This document shows positions 27,638 through 37,300 of a stretch of 64,000 nt of DNA, piece after piece. Source of the DNA: Paenarthrobacter ureafaciens. GTDB lineage: Bacteria > Actinomycetota > Actinomycetes > Actinomycetales > Micrococcaceae. Made by a program: the position numbers and the translations under genes. The notes below the pieces were generated by a model. That model saw only the letters and a list, made by a program, of their open reading frames with translations, searched no databases and had not been told where the DNA came from. Location: positions 2,976,001 to 3,040,000 of the forward strand of contig NZ_SBHM01000007.1 in the NCBI RefSeq assembly GCF_004028095.1, given 5' to 3'. Each line of letters starts with the position of its first letter. The first letter of the stretch is position 1.

Positions 27638-28963
27638 ATGGTCAGCACGCCCACGCGTAGCCGCGGCAAAGAGCCCGACGCCGGTGACTCCGGTTCCCAG
27701 CGGACCAGCGTCCAGCGGACCAAGGCCAAGCAGCCGGTCCGGCTTCGCGGACACGTGAGGAAGTTTTGGGAAGCGCTGGAAGGCCGCAGCAAGGCGCCCA
27801 ACAGTTCCACCTACTACCTCATCCTCGGGTGTGCCATGGCGCTGACAGCCATCGGCGTCATGATGGTGCTGTCGGCCTCGAGCGTCGAAGCGATCTCCGA
27901 GGGCAAGTCACCGTATGCGGACGCCCTCAAGCAGGCAGCTTTCGGCGTCATGGGCCTCATCGCCATGTACGTCATCTCGCGGACAAACGTGAACTGGATG
28001 AAACGGCTGTCCTGGTGGGGCTTTGGCATCGTCGTTGTCCTGCTGGTCCTGGTGCAGGTCATCGGCAACAGCGTCAACGGCAACCGGAACTGGGTGGACA
28101 TAGGCGGCATCACCATCCAGCCCTCCGAAATCGCGAAGCTGGCCTTGTGCGTGTGGATCGCTGCCGTGCTCGCGCGGAAGGAAAAGTACCTCACCAGCTG
28201 GTGGCATGTGATTATCCCCGTCATCCCGGGAGCGGGCCTTGTCATTGTTTTGGTAATGCTCGGCAACGACCTCGGAACGGTCATTGTGATTGCGGCGATC
28301 ATGGTGGCTGCATTGTATTTTGCCGGTGTTCCGGCCCGCATGCTGGCCATCGTCGGCCTCATCGGCGCCGCCGGGGCTACAGCGGGTACCCTCAGCAGTG
28401 CCAACCGGATTTGTCGGATCACGTCGTGGCTCGGTAATCCTTCGGCCACCTGCACCGAACAGTTCGACTTCGACTTCCAATCAACCAACGGCATGTACGG
28501 CCTGGCGCAGGGGAGTTGGACGGGTTTGGGGCTCGGGCAAAGCCGGCAGAAATACAACTGGCTGCCGGAAGCACACAATGACTTCATCTTCGCCATCATC
28601 GGGGAGGAGCTGGGCTTGGTTGGCACCCTTGTGGTGTTGGTCCTGTTCGCAATCCTCGGTATTGCCATTTTCCGGGTTGTGGTCCGCCAAACGGATCCGT
28701 TCCAGCGCACGCTGGCCGGCGGCATCATGGTGTGGTTGCTCGGCCAGGCCAGCATGAATATGGGTGTTGTCACCCAGCTTCTGCCCGTGATCGGCGTCCC
28801 GTTGCCCTTCATCTCCTATGGCGGTTCAGCCCTGGTGATGTCACTGTGCGGCGTCGGCGTAGTGTTGTCTCTGGCCCGGGGACAACTGCCCCCGCAGCAA
28901 CGCCCCGGATTCATTCCCGGTCGATCTCCCAAAGCCGCACGAAAGCGTACCCGCACTTCATGA
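27638..28963 (+). CDS. ftsW: Lipid II polymerase FtsW (SEDS family)
   Basis: Septal glycosyltransferase partner of FtsI. 441 residues. A ~60-residue basic cytoplasmic N-terminus is followed by about ten transmembrane helices. SEDS signatures: [18 protein letters not shown] (family active-site region), [15 protein letters not shown], and [11 protein letters not shown] near the C-terminus. GAGGAG lies 6-11 nt before the ATG; the stop overlaps murG by 4 nt (ATGA). The C-terminal tail is very basic (RKRTRTS). Confidence 0.95.
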   Translation: MVSTPTRSRGKEPDAGDSGSQRTSVQRTKAKQPVRLRGHVRKFWEALEGRSKAPNSSTYYLILGCAMALTAIGVMMVLSASSVEAISEGKSPYADALKQAAFGVMGLIAMYVISRTNVNWMKRLSWWGFGIVVVLLVLVQVIGNSVNGNRNWVDIGGITIQPSEIAKLALCVWIAAVLARKEKYLTSWWHVIIPVIPGAGLVIVLVMLGNDLGTVIVIAAIMVAALYFAGVPARMLAIVGLIGAAGATAGTLSSANRICRITSWLGNPSATCTEQFDFDFQSTNGMYGLAQGSWTGLGLGQSRQKYNWLPEAHNDFIFAIIGEELGLVGTLVVLVLFAILGIAIFRVVVRQTDPFQRTLAGGIMVWLLGQASMNMGVVTQLLPVIGVPLPFISYGGSALVMSLCGVGVVLSLARGQLPPQQRPGFIPGRSPKAARKRTRTS

Positions 28964-30078
28964 CTGCAGATTCACACCAAGCCATCACGCCGTTGTCAGT
29001 TGTCCTGGCAGGCGGCGGTACGGCAGGCCATATCAGCCCGCTGCTCGCGATCGCCGACGCGATCCGCTCACAGCGTCCCGACGCCGCCATCCTGGCCGTC
29101 GGCACGCCGTGGGGCATGGAAACCAGGCTGATACCGGCGGCCGGCTATGAACTGGCCACCATCGACCGGGTGCCTTTCCCTCGACGTCCCTCCATGGACC
29201 TGGTGCGGTTGCCCGGACGGCTCTCGGCAGCCGTCAAACAGGCCGGGCGTATCCTCGATGATGCCGCAGCAGATGTGCTGGTAGGCGTGGGCGGGTACGT
29301 CTGCACGCCCATGTACCTCGCCGCCCGCAAGCGCCGGATCCCCATCGTGATCCATGAGGCGAACCTGAAAGCCGGGCTGGCCAACCGTGTGGGCGCCCGG
29401 TTCAGCAGGCACGTCGCCGTCGCCTTCGAGGGAGCCAAGTTACCCGGTGCCCGCCACGTTGGCATGCCCATGCGCAAAGCCATTTCCAGTCTGGACCGGA
29501 CGTCCGCGGCGCACGCCGCCAAGACTGCCCTTGGCCTGGACCCGGACCGCCCTGCGTTGATTGTGACCGGGGGGTCCTCCGGCGCTGCCAGCATCAACCG
29601 CTCCGTTGCCGCGGCGCTGCCCGCCCTCGCCGCTGCGGGGATCCAGACGCTGCATATCACAGGCGTGGGCAAGGCTGTCATGGATGACGACGGCGGGCTC
29701 CTCGCCGGAGACGGCTACCGCCAGGTGGAGTACGTCGACGGCATGGAGACTGTCTATGCCGCCGCCGACGTGCTTCTCGCCCGGGCCGGAGCTGCCACGG
29801 TCAGCGAGATAGCAGCAGTAGGCGTGCCCGCGGTGTTCGTTCCCTTGCCGATCGGCAACGGGGAGCAGGCCTTGAACGCCGCAGCCTTGGTCAAGGCAGG
29901 AGGTGCGTTGCTCGTTGCGGACAAGGACCTGACTCCGCAGTGGCTGGAGAGCGAGCTCATTCCGCTCCTGTCCGACCAGCAGCGCCTCAACGCCATGGCA
30001 CGGGCAGCTGAAAGCCTTGGTATCCGAAACGCCGATCAGCGGATGGCTGATCTTGTCCTGGAAGCGGTATCCGCATGA
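28960..30078 (+). CDS. murG: UDP-GlcNAc:lipid I transferase MurG
   Basis: Adds GlcNAc to lipid I to give lipid II at the inner membrane face. 372 residues. The N-terminal Gly-rich loop [11 protein letters not shown] binds lipid I phosphate; the second Gly-rich loop is VGVGGYV; the UDP-GlcNAc site includes VTGGSSGA and a region where the usual HQ-x2-NA is GNGEQALNA. The frame is open far upstream, but the ATG at 28960 overlapping the ftsW stop (ATGA) is clearly the start. Its stop overlaps murC by 4 nt. Confidence 0.95.
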   Translation: MTADSHQAITPLSVVLAGGGTAGHISPLLAIADAIRSQRPDAAILAVGTPWGMETRLIPAAGYELATIDRVPFPRRPSMDLVRLPGRLSAAVKQAGRILDDAAADVLVGVGGYVCTPMYLAARKRRIPIVIHEANLKAGLANRVGARFSRHVAVAFEGAKLPGARHVGMPMRKAISSLDRTSAAHAAKTALGLDPDRPALIVTGGSSGAASINRSVAAALPALAAAGIQTLHITGVGKAVMDDDGGLLAGDGYRQVEYVDGMETVYAAADVLLARAGAATVSEIAAVGVPAVFVPLPIGNGEQALNAAALVKAGGALLVADKDLTPQWLESELIPLLSDQQRLNAMARAAESLGIRNADQRMADLVLEAVSA

Positions 30079-31463
30079 CCCACACTCCTGTGTCCCTCGA
30101 ATCGCCCGGGTCCCTTCAGTCCTTGGGCCGCGTGCATTTCATCGGCATTGGCGGCGTCGGCATGTCAGCCGTCGCCCGCATCATGGTCTCGCGGGGTGTC
30201 CCTGTCAGCGGAAGCGATGCCAAGGACCTGCCGGTGATGCATGACCTTGCCAAGGCAGGGGCTGGAATCAGTGTCGGATATGACGCCTCGAACCTGGGGG
30301 ACGCCCAGACCATCGTCGCGGGATCGGCCATCAGGGAAGACAATCCAGAGCTCGCCGCCGCGCGTGCACAAGGCCTCCCCGTACTGCACCGTTCCCAGGC
30401 TTTGGCTGCGACCATGGCCGGTCACCGGGTGGTCACCGTGGCAGGCACCCACGGCAAATCGACCACCACCTCCATGGTTGCCGTGCTGCTCAAGGAAGCG
30501 GGCCTCGATCCCACGTTCGCCATTGGGGCGAACGTCCCTGCGCTCGGTGTGAATGCAGCGCACGGGTCCTCGGACATCTTCGTGGCGGAAGCTGATGAGT
30601 CCGATGGCTCGTTCCTGAACTACCGTCCGTTGATCGCGGTGGTGACCAACGTCGAGGCCGACCACCTGGACCATTACGGGACGGCCGAAGCCGTTTTTGC
30701 CTCCTTCGACAGTTTTGCCGCGCTCCTCCCCGCGGACGGCGTCCTTTTGGCGTGTGCCGACGACGCCGGTGCGCGCGCGCTTGCCGGGCGCACCGCCGCG
30801 AAGGGAACCACGAGGGTGCTGACGTATGGAACAGCCGATGACGCCGACATCCGGCTCTCCGACGACGGTCCCGGGCGCGTTTCGGTCACCGTGGACGGGG
30901 CCAATCATGGCCTGGACCTGCAGGTGCCGGGCCGGCACAACGCGCTGAACGCGGCTGCTGCCTTTGGCGTGGCTCTTGAACTGGGCGTTGATCCGGAGGT
31001 GGCCGCTGCAGCCCTGGGCCATTTCACCGGCGCCTCCCGGCGTTTCGAACTCAAGGGCCAGGCCAAGGGAGTGCGGGTCTATGACGATTACGCCCACCAT
31101 CCCACGGAGGTCAGGGCTGCGCTCTCAGCGGCCAGGTCCGTGGCAAGGCAGAACAAAGTCCATGTCCTGTTCCAGCCGCACCTTTTCTCCAGGACGCGCG
31201 AATTCGCAGCTGAGTTTGCCGAGGCACTCGATCTTGCGGACACCGCACTGGTCCTGGATATCTACCCGGCGCGGGAGGATCCCATCCCCGGGGTTACCAG
31301 CGCCCTGATCGCTGACAAGCTCTCCAAGGGGCGCTTGGTGAGCCAGGCGGAAGCAGTGGCCGCAGTTGCCGGTGTTGCCGGGGAGGGCGACGTTGTCCTG
31401 ACCGTAGGGGCCGGAGATGTCACCGCTTACGGGCCGTTGATCGTGGAGCAGCTGGATGGCTAG
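30075..31463 (+). CDS. murC: UDP-MurNAc-L-alanine ligase MurC
   Basis: Adds L-Ala to UDP-MurNAc, the first peptide step. 462 residues. Opens with a UDP-MurNAc-binding [15 protein letters not shown]; the ATP site is [12 protein letters not shown]; the Mur ligase His/Asp region includes [13 protein letters not shown]. It overlaps murG (ATGA) at its start and ftsQ by 8 nt at its end. The PgeF protein encoded at 33887 is thought in E. coli to remove the wrong amino acid when MurC misloads Ser. Confidence 0.96.
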   Translation: MTHTPVSLESPGSLQSLGRVHFIGIGGVGMSAVARIMVSRGVPVSGSDAKDLPVMHDLAKAGAGISVGYDASNLGDAQTIVAGSAIREDNPELAAARAQGLPVLHRSQALAATMAGHRVVTVAGTHGKSTTTSMVAVLLKEAGLDPTFAIGANVPALGVNAAHGSSDIFVAEADESDGSFLNYRPLIAVVTNVEADHLDHYGTAEAVFASFDSFAALLPADGVLLACADDAGARALAGRTAAKGTTRVLTYGTADDADIRLSDDGPGRVSVTVDGANHGLDLQVPGRHNALNAAAAFGVALELGVDPEVAAAALGHFTGASRRFELKGQAKGVRVYDDYAHHPTEVRAALSAARSVARQNKVHVLFQPHLFSRTREFAAEFAEALDLADTALVLDIYPAREDPIPGVTSALIADKLSKGRLVSQAEAVAAVAGVAGEGDVVLTVGAGDVTAYGPLIVEQLDG

Positions 31464-32427
31464 CACCCGGAAGCCGACATTCAAGCCTGCGAAAGACACT
31501 GCGAAGGGCGCCGCGCGGCCTTCAACCGCCCCGGACCCGCGGAGCAATGCGGCGCCGGGCGATGTCATCAGCGCAGAGCGGATTGTGGAACCCGGGGAAG
31601 TTCCTGCCAGAAAAGGGGCCGGTTCCAAGCTTGCTGCTGCAAAGGCAACAGCAGCCAGGAAGCCCAAAACGGGGCGACCCCCGGCCGGGCAGTCCGCTCC
31701 CGACGACAACGTCATTGCTTTTCCGGAGCCGAAGCGTCACAGGACCCGCCGCTACATCCTTTGGACGGCGGCGGTGACCGCTGCCGTGGTGGCGGCCATT
31801 ATTGCGGGCGCCGTTTTTTCGCCCGCCCTTGCGGTACGGGCCATCACCGTTGACGGGACCAAGCTGCTCACCGTGGATGCGGTGCAGGAGGCCTTGGCGC
31901 CTATGGAGGGCAAGCCGCTTCCCCAAGTGACGGAGCAGGACGTCAATGACCTGCTCAAGCCCCTCGTGCAGGTGCGGTCGGCCACCATCGAGGCCCGTCC
32001 GCCGTCGGAACTCCTGGTCCACGTGGAGGAGCGCGTGCCGGTAGCCCTGCTTAAGCAGGGCGATTCTTTTGTCATGGTGGACGTCGATGGTGTGCAGCTC
32101 GGAGCCACCGCGGATCAGTCGGCGGTAGCTCTGCCGCTCATCGATGCGGGAGCCGGCGCGGGCAACACGCAGCTCTTCAAGGCCATCGCTGCCGTGCTGG
32201 ACACGTTGCCGGCTGATGTCCTGGCAAGAATGTCCGCTGCCTCGGCTGCTTCGCCGGACGCGGTGGAGCTAAAATTGGTGGACGGAAAGACGGTAGTGTG
32301 GGGCAATGCCGAGGACCGGGAACTGAAGGCGAAAGCACTTGAGGCGTTGCTGAAAATGCCCGCTGATCCGAAGGTTCCCGTGAACGTCTACGACGTGAGC
32401 GTTCCACGGCATCCATTCACCAAATAG
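31456..32427 (+). CDS. ftsQ: Division protein FtsQ
   Basis: Bitopic divisome protein. 323 residues. The cytoplasmic N-terminus (~95 residues) is basic and low in complexity. One transmembrane helix lies at ~102-122. A POTRA domain follows (AVRAITVDGTKLLTVDAVQ...), then the FtsQ domain with VEERVPVAL. It ends the first dense dcw operon; a 213-bp gap with its own promoter separates it from ftsZ. Confidence 0.92.
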   Translation: MASTRKPTFKPAKDTAKGAARPSTAPDPRSNAAPGDVISAERIVEPGEVPARKGAGSKLAAAKATAARKPKTGRPPAGQSAPDDNVIAFPEPKRHRTRRYILWTAAVTAAVVAAIIAGAVFSPALAVRAITVDGTKLLTVDAVQEALAPMEGKPLPQVTEQDVNDLLKPLVQVRSATIEARPPSELLVHVEERVPVALLKQGDSFVMVDVDGVQLGATADQSAVALPLIDAGAGAGNTQLFKAIAAVLDTLPADVLARMSAASAASPDAVELKLVDGKTVVWGNAEDRELKAKALEALLKMPADPKVPVNVYDVSVPRHPFTK

Positions 32428-32542
32428 CTGTTTCATAAGTAACCTGCCGCTGACGGGGCCGCGGTTGAAACTCATTCAGGCGACACGCGCAAGCGGTCAT
32501 TGCATGAGGGAACCAGAGGAAATACCGTCGCAGTAGAGTTAC

Positions 32543-32575
32543 TTGACATAACTATAACCTTCAACTAGAGGGTTA
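32543..32575 (+). promoter_or_regulatory. ftsZ promoter with inverted repeat over the -10
   Basis: -35 TTGACA (32543-32548), a 17-bp spacer and -10 TAGAGG (32566-32571). An inverted repeat with 8-nt arms and a 5-nt centre (32555-32575, one mismatch) covers the -10, a natural place for a repressor. TTCAACTAGAGG (32560-32571) recurs almost unchanged upstream of divIVA. The ftsZ GTG is 65 nt downstream. Confidence 0.65.
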
Positions 32576-32640
32576 AGGTCCAAGGATTCAAGTTGGACTC
32601 GATCGGTTTCGCAATAGGACACAAGCAAGGGGCACGAAAC

Positions 32641-33861
32641 GTGGCAGCACCGCAGAATTACTTGGCCGTCATCAAGGTCGTCGGCATCGGCGGCGGTGGC
32701 GTGAACGCAGTCAACCGGATGATTGAAGTCGGCCTCCGCGGAGTCGAGTTCATTGCCATCAACACTGACGCGCAGGCGCTGCTCATGAGCGATGCCGACG
32801 TCAAGCTCGACGTCGGACGTGAGCTCACCAGGGGACTCGGCGCCGGCGCCAACCCCGAGGTAGGCAAGCAGGCCGCCGAAGACCATGCCGATGAGATCGA
32901 GGAAGTGCTCCGCGGCGCCGACATGGTGTTCGTCACCGCCGGTGAAGGTGGTGGTACCGGTACAGGCGGTGCGCCCGTCGTTGCACGCATCGCCCGCTCG
33001 CTTGGCGCCCTGACCATCGGTGTCGTCACCCGCCCCTTCACGTTCGAAGGCCGTCGCCGTGCAGGTTCGGCTGAAGCCGGAATCGACGCCCTGCGCGACG
33101 AAGTCGACACACTGATCGTCATTCCCAACGACCGTCTGCTGTCCATCAGCGATCGCAACGTCTCTGTCCTTGACGCCTTCCGTTCCGCTGACCAGGTGCT
33201 TCTCTCCGGTGTCCAGGGAATCACCGACCTGATTACCACCCCCGGCTTGATCAACCTCGACTTCGCCGACGTCAAGTCGGTCATGCAGGGTGCGGGCTCG
33301 GCACTGATGGGCATCGGCTCCGCCCGTGGCGAGGACCGCGCCGTCAAAGCCGCAGAGCTCGCCATTGCGTCGCCGCTGCTGGAGGCATCCATCGACGGTG
33401 CACACGGCGTCCTCCTGTCCATTCAGGGCGGTTCGGACCTCGGCCTGTTCGAGATCAACGAGGCCGCCCGCCTGGTCCAGGAAGTCGCGCACCCCGAAGC
33501 CAACATCATCTTCGGTGCCGTGATCGATGACGCCCTGGGCGACGAAGCCCGCGTCACCGTGATCGCTGCCGGCTTCGACGACGTCAAGGCCACCTCGCCG
33601 TCCATGGACCAGTCACGTCCGGCCCAGAACCCGGTCCCGGCCGAGCGTCCCGCGGCACCCGCATCCGCCCCCGCCAGCGCACCTGCACCGCAGCACGCCA
33701 CGGCAGGAATCGGTGCAGCCGGGCTGAGCAACTGGGGCCAGCAGCGTCCCGCTGCCCTGCCGGCCGATTCGGGTTTCGACGTTGACCTGCCGGCCGTCGT
33801 GGAACCGGACCTTTCGGGTAACCGTTCGGACGACCTCGACGTTCCTGATTTCCTGAAGTAA
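32641..33861 (+). CDS. ftsZ: Cell division GTPase FtsZ
   Basis: Tubulin homologue that forms the division ring. 406 residues. Start at GTG 32641 ([15 protein letters not shown]). GTP site [12 protein letters not shown] near residue 105; T7 catalytic loop [11 protein letters not shown] near residue 205. A Pro/Ala-rich linker leads to the C-terminal peptide [10 protein letters not shown], which binds SepF in Actinobacteria; no FtsA gene is present here. It has its own promoter 5' and lies 25 nt before pgeF. Confidence 0.97.
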   Translation: MAAPQNYLAVIKVVGIGGGGVNAVNRMIEVGLRGVEFIAINTDAQALLMSDADVKLDVGRELTRGLGAGANPEVGKQAAEDHADEIEEVLRGADMVFVTAGEGGGTGTGGAPVVARIARSLGALTIGVVTRPFTFEGRRRAGSAEAGIDALRDEVDTLIVIPNDRLLSISDRNVSVLDAFRSADQVLLSGVQGITDLITTPGLINLDFADVKSVMQGAGSALMGIGSARGEDRAVKAAELAIASPLLEASIDGAHGVLLSIQGGSDLGLFEINEAARLVQEVAHPEANIIFGAVIDDALGDEARVTVIAAGFDDVKATSPSMDQSRPAQNPVPAERPAAPASAPASAPAPQHATAGIGAAGLSNWGQQRPAALPADSGFDVDLPAVVEPDLSGNRSDDLDVPDFLK

Positions 33862-33886
33862 GCCGAGGCGGAGGACCCAGTAGCCG

Positions 33887-34612
33887 GTGTTTTCATGGCG
33901 CAGTGAAGTGCGGCCAGGCATCTCCGTAGCGTTCACTGACATGCGCGCAGGTAATCTGGCGCTGCACGTCGGGGACGACCCCCGGCAGGTGGATGAACGG
34001 CGCCGAGACGTCGAATCCACCGTTGGTTTGTGGGATGCCCGGTTCCAGTACATGAACCAGGTGCATGGCAACGACGTTGCCGTCATCTCCCGTTACGGGC
34101 CCGGGCCGACGGCGGATGCCATGGTCTCGACCTCGACCTCGACCTCGACCTCGGGCGCGGGATCGGCGCAGCCCCTCGCTGTCATGGTGGCCGACTGCGT
34201 TCCCATTGTCCTGGTTGGCGAGACCGCGGCAGGGCAGCCCCTTCTTGCGGTGGCGCATGCCGGACGTCCCGGTGTGGCATCGGGAGTCGTTCCCGCTACG
34301 GTGGCTGGGATGCGCAGGCTCGGGGCGCTCACCATCAGCGCGTGGCTTGGCCCGTCGATCTGCGGGCGCTGCTATGAGGTGCCCGCCGAGATGCGGGCGG
34401 GCGTTGCCGCCGTCGTGCCGGCCACGGCATCGGAGACCTCGTGGGGGAGCCCGGCGCTGGATCTTCCAGCCGGCGTCCGCTCGCAACTCGCGGATGGCGG
34501 TGTGCAGGTGGAGTATTCGGGCGGATGCACGCTGGAGGACGAGGGACTGTTTTCCTACCGGCGCGATCCGGGGACCGGTCGATTCGCAGGATTGGTGTGG
34601 ACCCATGACTAA
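33887..34612 (+). CDS. pgeF: Peptidoglycan editing factor PgeF (YfiH, laccase domain)
   Basis: 241 residues. Multicopper-oxidase-like fold. Metal ligand motifs: QVHGNDV, ADCVPIV, VAHAGRPG and GPSICGRCYEV. In E. coli YfiH removes L-Ser wrongly added to UDP-MurNAc by MurC; orthologues in Actinobacteria follow ftsZ. A Ser-Thr repeat (STSTSTSTSG) encoded by a hexamer microsatellite interrupts the loop before ADCVP. GTG start 25 nt after ftsZ; the stop overlaps the yggS ATG by 8 nt. Confidence 0.9.
   Translation: MFSWRSEVRPGISVAFTDMRAGNLALHVGDDPRQVDERRRDVESTVGLWDARFQYMNQVHGNDVAVISRYGPGPTADAMVSTSTSTSTSGAGSAQPLAVMVADCVPIVLVGETAAGQPLLAVAHAGRPGVASGVVPATVAGMRRLGALTISAWLGPSICGRCYEVPAEMRAGVAAVVPATASETSWGSPALDLPAGVRSQLADGGVQVEYSGGCTLEDEGLFSYRRDPGTGRFAGLVWTHD
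34127..34150 (+). repeat. Hexanucleotide microsatellite (TCGACC)4 inside pgeF
   Basis: Four perfect copies of TCGACC plus a partial fifth. They encode alternating Ser-Thr in a loop near residues 81-89. Copy-number change would add or remove Ser-Thr pairs without a frameshift. Confidence 0.9.
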
Positions 34613-35354
34613 CCAGGAGCACGGCGTTCCGGCGGACCCTGCGGACCCCCGTTCCGCCCAGCTCGCGGCCCGCTTGGCGGAAGTGGACCGGCGCATAGCC
34701 GACGCAACCACGGCTGCGGGTCGTTCAAGCAAGCCGAACTTGATCGTTGTCACCAAGTTCCACCCTGCGGCAGATGTCGTCAGGCTGGCTGCCCTCGGTG
34801 TGCGGGACGTCGGCGAGAACCGCGACCAAGAGGCTGCCGCGAAGGCGGCCGAGGTTGGCGATCCGCGGGTCCGCTGGCACTTCATCGGGCAGCTCCAGAG
34901 CAATAAGGCAAAGTCCGTGGTCAAGTACGCATCGTCGGTGCAGTCGGTTGACCGGATCCAGTTGGTGGATGCCCTTGGCAAAGCCGTGGCCCGCCACATG
35001 GATACCTCCGGGCGTGCGGGGCTAGACTGCTTCATTCAGGTGAGCCTGGAAGACGACGCCGGTGACCACCGTGGCGGAGCCCGCCCGGCTGATGTGATGA
35101 GCCTTGCGGACCGGATCGAGGGGCAGGCCGGCTTGCGGCTGGCCGGCCTCATGGCGGTTGCTCCACTGGGCGGCGATCCCGGGTCGGCCTTCGAAAAACT
35201 GGCAGGGATCTCGGAGGCACTCAGGTTGGTGCACCCCGGAGCAACCGCGATTTCCGCAGGAATGAGCCAGGACCTTGAAGCAGCGATTAAGTTCGGGGCG
35301 ACACACCTGAGAATCGGCTCCGATATTCTCGGTTCACGTCCGGCCGTGGGGTAG
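34605..35354 (+). CDS. PLP homeostasis protein (YggS/YlmE family)
   Basis: 249 residues. PLP-binding TIM-barrel family that buffers pyridoxal phosphate but has no known enzyme activity. The PLP lysine is expected in LIVVTKFHP (near residue 46). Other family segments are VRDVGENRDQEA, WHFIGQLQSNKAK and the C-terminal THLRIGSDILGSR. ATG at 34605 overlaps the pgeF stop by 8 nt. This gene lies between pgeF and sepF in many Gram-positive division clusters. Confidence 0.93.
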   Translation: MTNQEHGVPADPADPRSAQLAARLAEVDRRIADATTAAGRSSKPNLIVVTKFHPAADVVRLAALGVRDVGENRDQEAAAKAAEVGDPRVRWHFIGQLQSNKAKSVVKYASSVQSVDRIQLVDALGKAVARHMDTSGRAGLDCFIQVSLEDDAGDHRGGARPADVMSLADRIEGQAGLRLAGLMAVAPLGGDPGSAFEKLAGISEALRLVHPGATAISAGMSQDLEAAIKFGATHLRIGSDILGSRPAVG

Positions 35355-35439
35355 CGTCAAAGTATTGGAATGACGGGCCGGGGTTCCAACACGTCAAGTC
35401 ATGGCGGCCCGCCTACTGCAGAAACGATAGGAGTGCACC

Positions 35440-35973
35440 ATGGCTGGCGCTCTGCGCAAGACAATGATCTATCTTGGGCTCGCCGACGGCGATGAACACT
35501 ACGAATCTGAGCAGGCTGTCGCGCCCCACGAAGAAGAACGCCCCCAGTCGCAGGAACGGGAAGAGCGGCGCGCTCCTGCACCCGTCCGGGAAGTTGTCCG
35601 TGAAATGCCCACTGTTGACGCCGAAGAGGAATACCGCGCACCCGTGACCCCCATCAAGCGTGCGGCCTCGAGCCGCGAAGACGCCTCTGGCCTGAGGCAA
35701 ATTACTACCGTCCACCCACGGTCCTACAATGACGCCAAGCTCATCGGCGAAAGTTTCCGGGACGGTATTCCGGTCATCATGAACGTCACGGATATGGGCG
35801 AAGCTGATGCCAAACGCCTGGTGGACTTTTCTGCCGGGCTGGTCTTCGGCCTCCACGGCAGCATTGAGCGCGTGACCAACAAGGTCTTCCTGCTGTCGCC
35901 GTCGTACGTAGAGGTCATCGGGGACGACAAAAAAGCCAGCGAATCGCAGGCCAGCTTCTTCAACCAGAGCTGA
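35440..35973 (+). CDS. sepF: Division protein SepF
   Basis: 177 residues. An N-terminal amphipathic membrane-targeting helix ([17 protein letters not shown]) is followed by an acidic linker (~25-85) and the SepF core (VILNVTDM-like [30 protein letters not shown]...). In Actinobacteria SepF is the essential membrane anchor of FtsZ. AGGAG lies 8-12 nt before the ATG. A perfect 13-bp hairpin follows the gene. Confidence 0.95.
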   Translation: MAGALRKTMIYLGLADGDEHYESEQAVAPHEEERPQSQEREERRAPAPVREVVREMPTVDAEEEYRAPVTPIKRAASSREDASGLRQITTVHPRSYNDAKLIGESFRDGIPVIMNVTDMGEADAKRLVDFSAGLVFGLHGSIERVTNKVFLLSPSYVEVIGDDKKASESQASFFNQS

Positions 35974-35990
35974 GCACTTCCCTTTTTGCG

Positions 35991-36020
35991 GATGCCAGGC
36001 GGGCCGACCCGCCTGGCATC
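35991..36020 (+). terminator. Hairpin after sepF
   Basis: A perfect 13-bp stem with a CCGA loop, 18 nt after the sepF stop. The following U tract is poor (TGTGTT), so it may only partly terminate. A promoter for yggT begins 5 nt later. Confidence 0.65.
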
Positions 36021-36024
36021 TGTG

Positions 36025-36053
36025 TTGCAATAGTAGGGACCGATCGGTATTCC
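36025..36053 (+). promoter_or_regulatory. Promoter for yggT
   Basis: -35 TTGCAA (36025-36030), a 17-bp spacer and -10 TATTCC (36048-36053), with the GTG start 29 nt downstream and TGGGAG in between. Confidence 0.5.
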
Positions 36054-36081
36054 GAAACAAGTGGGAGATCTGAGCTAACTC

Positions 36082-36369
36082 GTGGGCATTGTTTTCGGCC
36101 TTATTTATATAGTGTTGTTGCTGTTCTTCGTGGCTCTGATCATCAGGTTGGTCTACGAATGGGTGCAGATGTTCGCCCGCCAGTGGCGGCCCCGGGGTGT
36201 GGCGTTGGTAACAGCCCACGTGGTGTACTCGCTTACCGATCCGCCCCTCAAGGCCTTGCGGAGGCTGATCCCGCCTCTGCGGCTGGGCGGCATTTCGCTG
36301 GATTTGGGTTTCATAATCCTTTTCATCGCTGTCTACATAGGCATGTCGGTGACTGGCGGCTTGGCATAG
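36082..36369 (+). CDS. YggT-family membrane protein
   Basis: 95 residues with two transmembrane helices (~4-26 and ~70-92) separated by a hydrophilic loop containing YSLTDPPLKALRRLIPPLR, the family signature. YggT proteins sit between sepF and divIVA in many Gram-positive clusters; the function is unsettled. GTG start with TGGGAG 15 nt upstream; its spacing to the start is loose. Confidence 0.9.
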   Translation: MGIVFGLIYIVLLLFFVALIIRLVYEWVQMFARQWRPRGVALVTAHVVYSLTDPPLKALRRLIPPLRLGGISLDLGFIILFIAVYIGMSVTGGLA

Positions 36370-36414
36370 CTTCCTGCGGTGCTGCTCCGGATGGGCAGCC
36401 GCAAATTCTCCAAA

Positions 36415-36456
36415 TCAACACGATGGTGTTGAATTAGAGGAACCAGACGATATTTA
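36415..36456 (+). promoter_or_regulatory. divIVA promoter with operator-like inverted repeat
   Basis: -35 TTGAAT (36429-36434), a 16-bp spacer and -10 TATTTA (36451-36456). A perfect 7-4-7 inverted repeat (TCAACAC-GATG-GTGTTGA, 36415-36432) overlaps the -35. TTGAATTAGAGG (36429-36440) matches the ftsZ promoter element at 10 of 12 positions. The divIVA ATG is 62 nt after the -10. Confidence 0.6.
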
Positions 36457-36517
36457 GGTACCGTAGTTTTGGACGGCCGGAAGGCCTACTGACTAACTAG
36501 ACCAACGAGGTGACCAG

Positions 36518-37204
36518 ATGGCTTTGACGCCAGAAGACGTTGTCAACAAGCGCTTTCAGCCGACCAAGTTCCGCGAAGGCTACGACCAGGACGAGGTGGA
36601 TGACTTCCTCGACGAGATCGTGGTGGAACTGCGCCGTCTGAACCAGGAGAATGACGAACTTCGCAAGAAGCTCGGCGAGGCCGGTTCCGCCGTGCCCGCG
36701 GCAACTGCTGCTGCTCCTGTGGTCGAAAAGGTCCCCGCGCCGGTCAAGGTGGACAAGGAAGCTGAAGCCAAGGCAGAAGCCGAGGCCAAGGCTGCTGAAG
36801 CTGCCAAGAAGAAGGAAGCCGAGCAGGCAGCTGCCGCGAAGGCGCCTGCTGCAAGCAACACCTTGCCGCCGTCCGCCGAGTCCGCAGCAGGCCTGCTGGC
36901 CATGGCCCAGCAGATGCACGACAAGCACGTTGCTGACGGTGCACAGCAGAAGGAAAAGATCATCGCGGAAGCGCAGATCGAGGCCTCGAGCCTGGTCAAC
37001 GACGCGCAGGAGAAGTCCCGGAAGATCCTCGGGGCCCTCGAGCAGCAGCGCTCCGTCCTCGAGCGCAAGGTGGAGCAGCTCCGCGGCTTCGAGCGTGACT
37101 ACCGTTCACGCCTCAAGGCGTACATCGAAGGCCAGCTCCGCGACCTCGACGCCCGCGGCTCCGTTGCCGCTCCTGAGGTTGGCGAAGCAACAGCTGACGT
37201 TTAG
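36518..37204 (+). CDS. divIVA: Polar growth scaffold DivIVA (Wag31)
   Basis: 228 residues. The N-terminal lipid-binding domain opens MALTPEDVVNKRFQPTKFREGYDQDEVDDFLDE, nearly invariant in Actinobacteria. A short coiled coil is followed by an Ala/Lys/Glu-rich linker (~65-120) and a second long coiled coil (~130-215). It recruits cell-wall synthesis to curved membranes and poles and is a PASTA-kinase substrate in mycobacteria. Its own promoter and terminator make it a separate transcription unit. Confidence 0.96.
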   Translation: MALTPEDVVNKRFQPTKFREGYDQDEVDDFLDEIVVELRRLNQENDELRKKLGEAGSAVPAATAAAPVVEKVPAPVKVDKEAEAKAEAEAKAAEAAKKKEAEQAAAAKAPAASNTLPPSAESAAGLLAMAQQMHDKHVADGAQQKEKIIAEAQIEASSLVNDAQEKSRKILGALEQQRSVLERKVEQLRGFERDYRSRLKAYIEGQLRDLDARGSVAAPEVGEATADV

Positions 37205-37215
37205 CAAGTATTCTG

Positions 37216-37252
37216 AAAGCCGGTGGCTGAGGACTCCTCGGCCGCCGGCTTT
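37216..37252 (+). terminator. divIVA terminator
   Basis: A 17-bp stem with two G-U pairs and an ACT loop, starting with AAAGCC and ending GGCTTTT, 11 nt after the divIVA stop. Confidence 0.85.
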
Positions 37253-37300
37253 TGCTGTTAAAGCCCTCCCGCTCCATCACGGTTCACGAATGAAAGCCTT

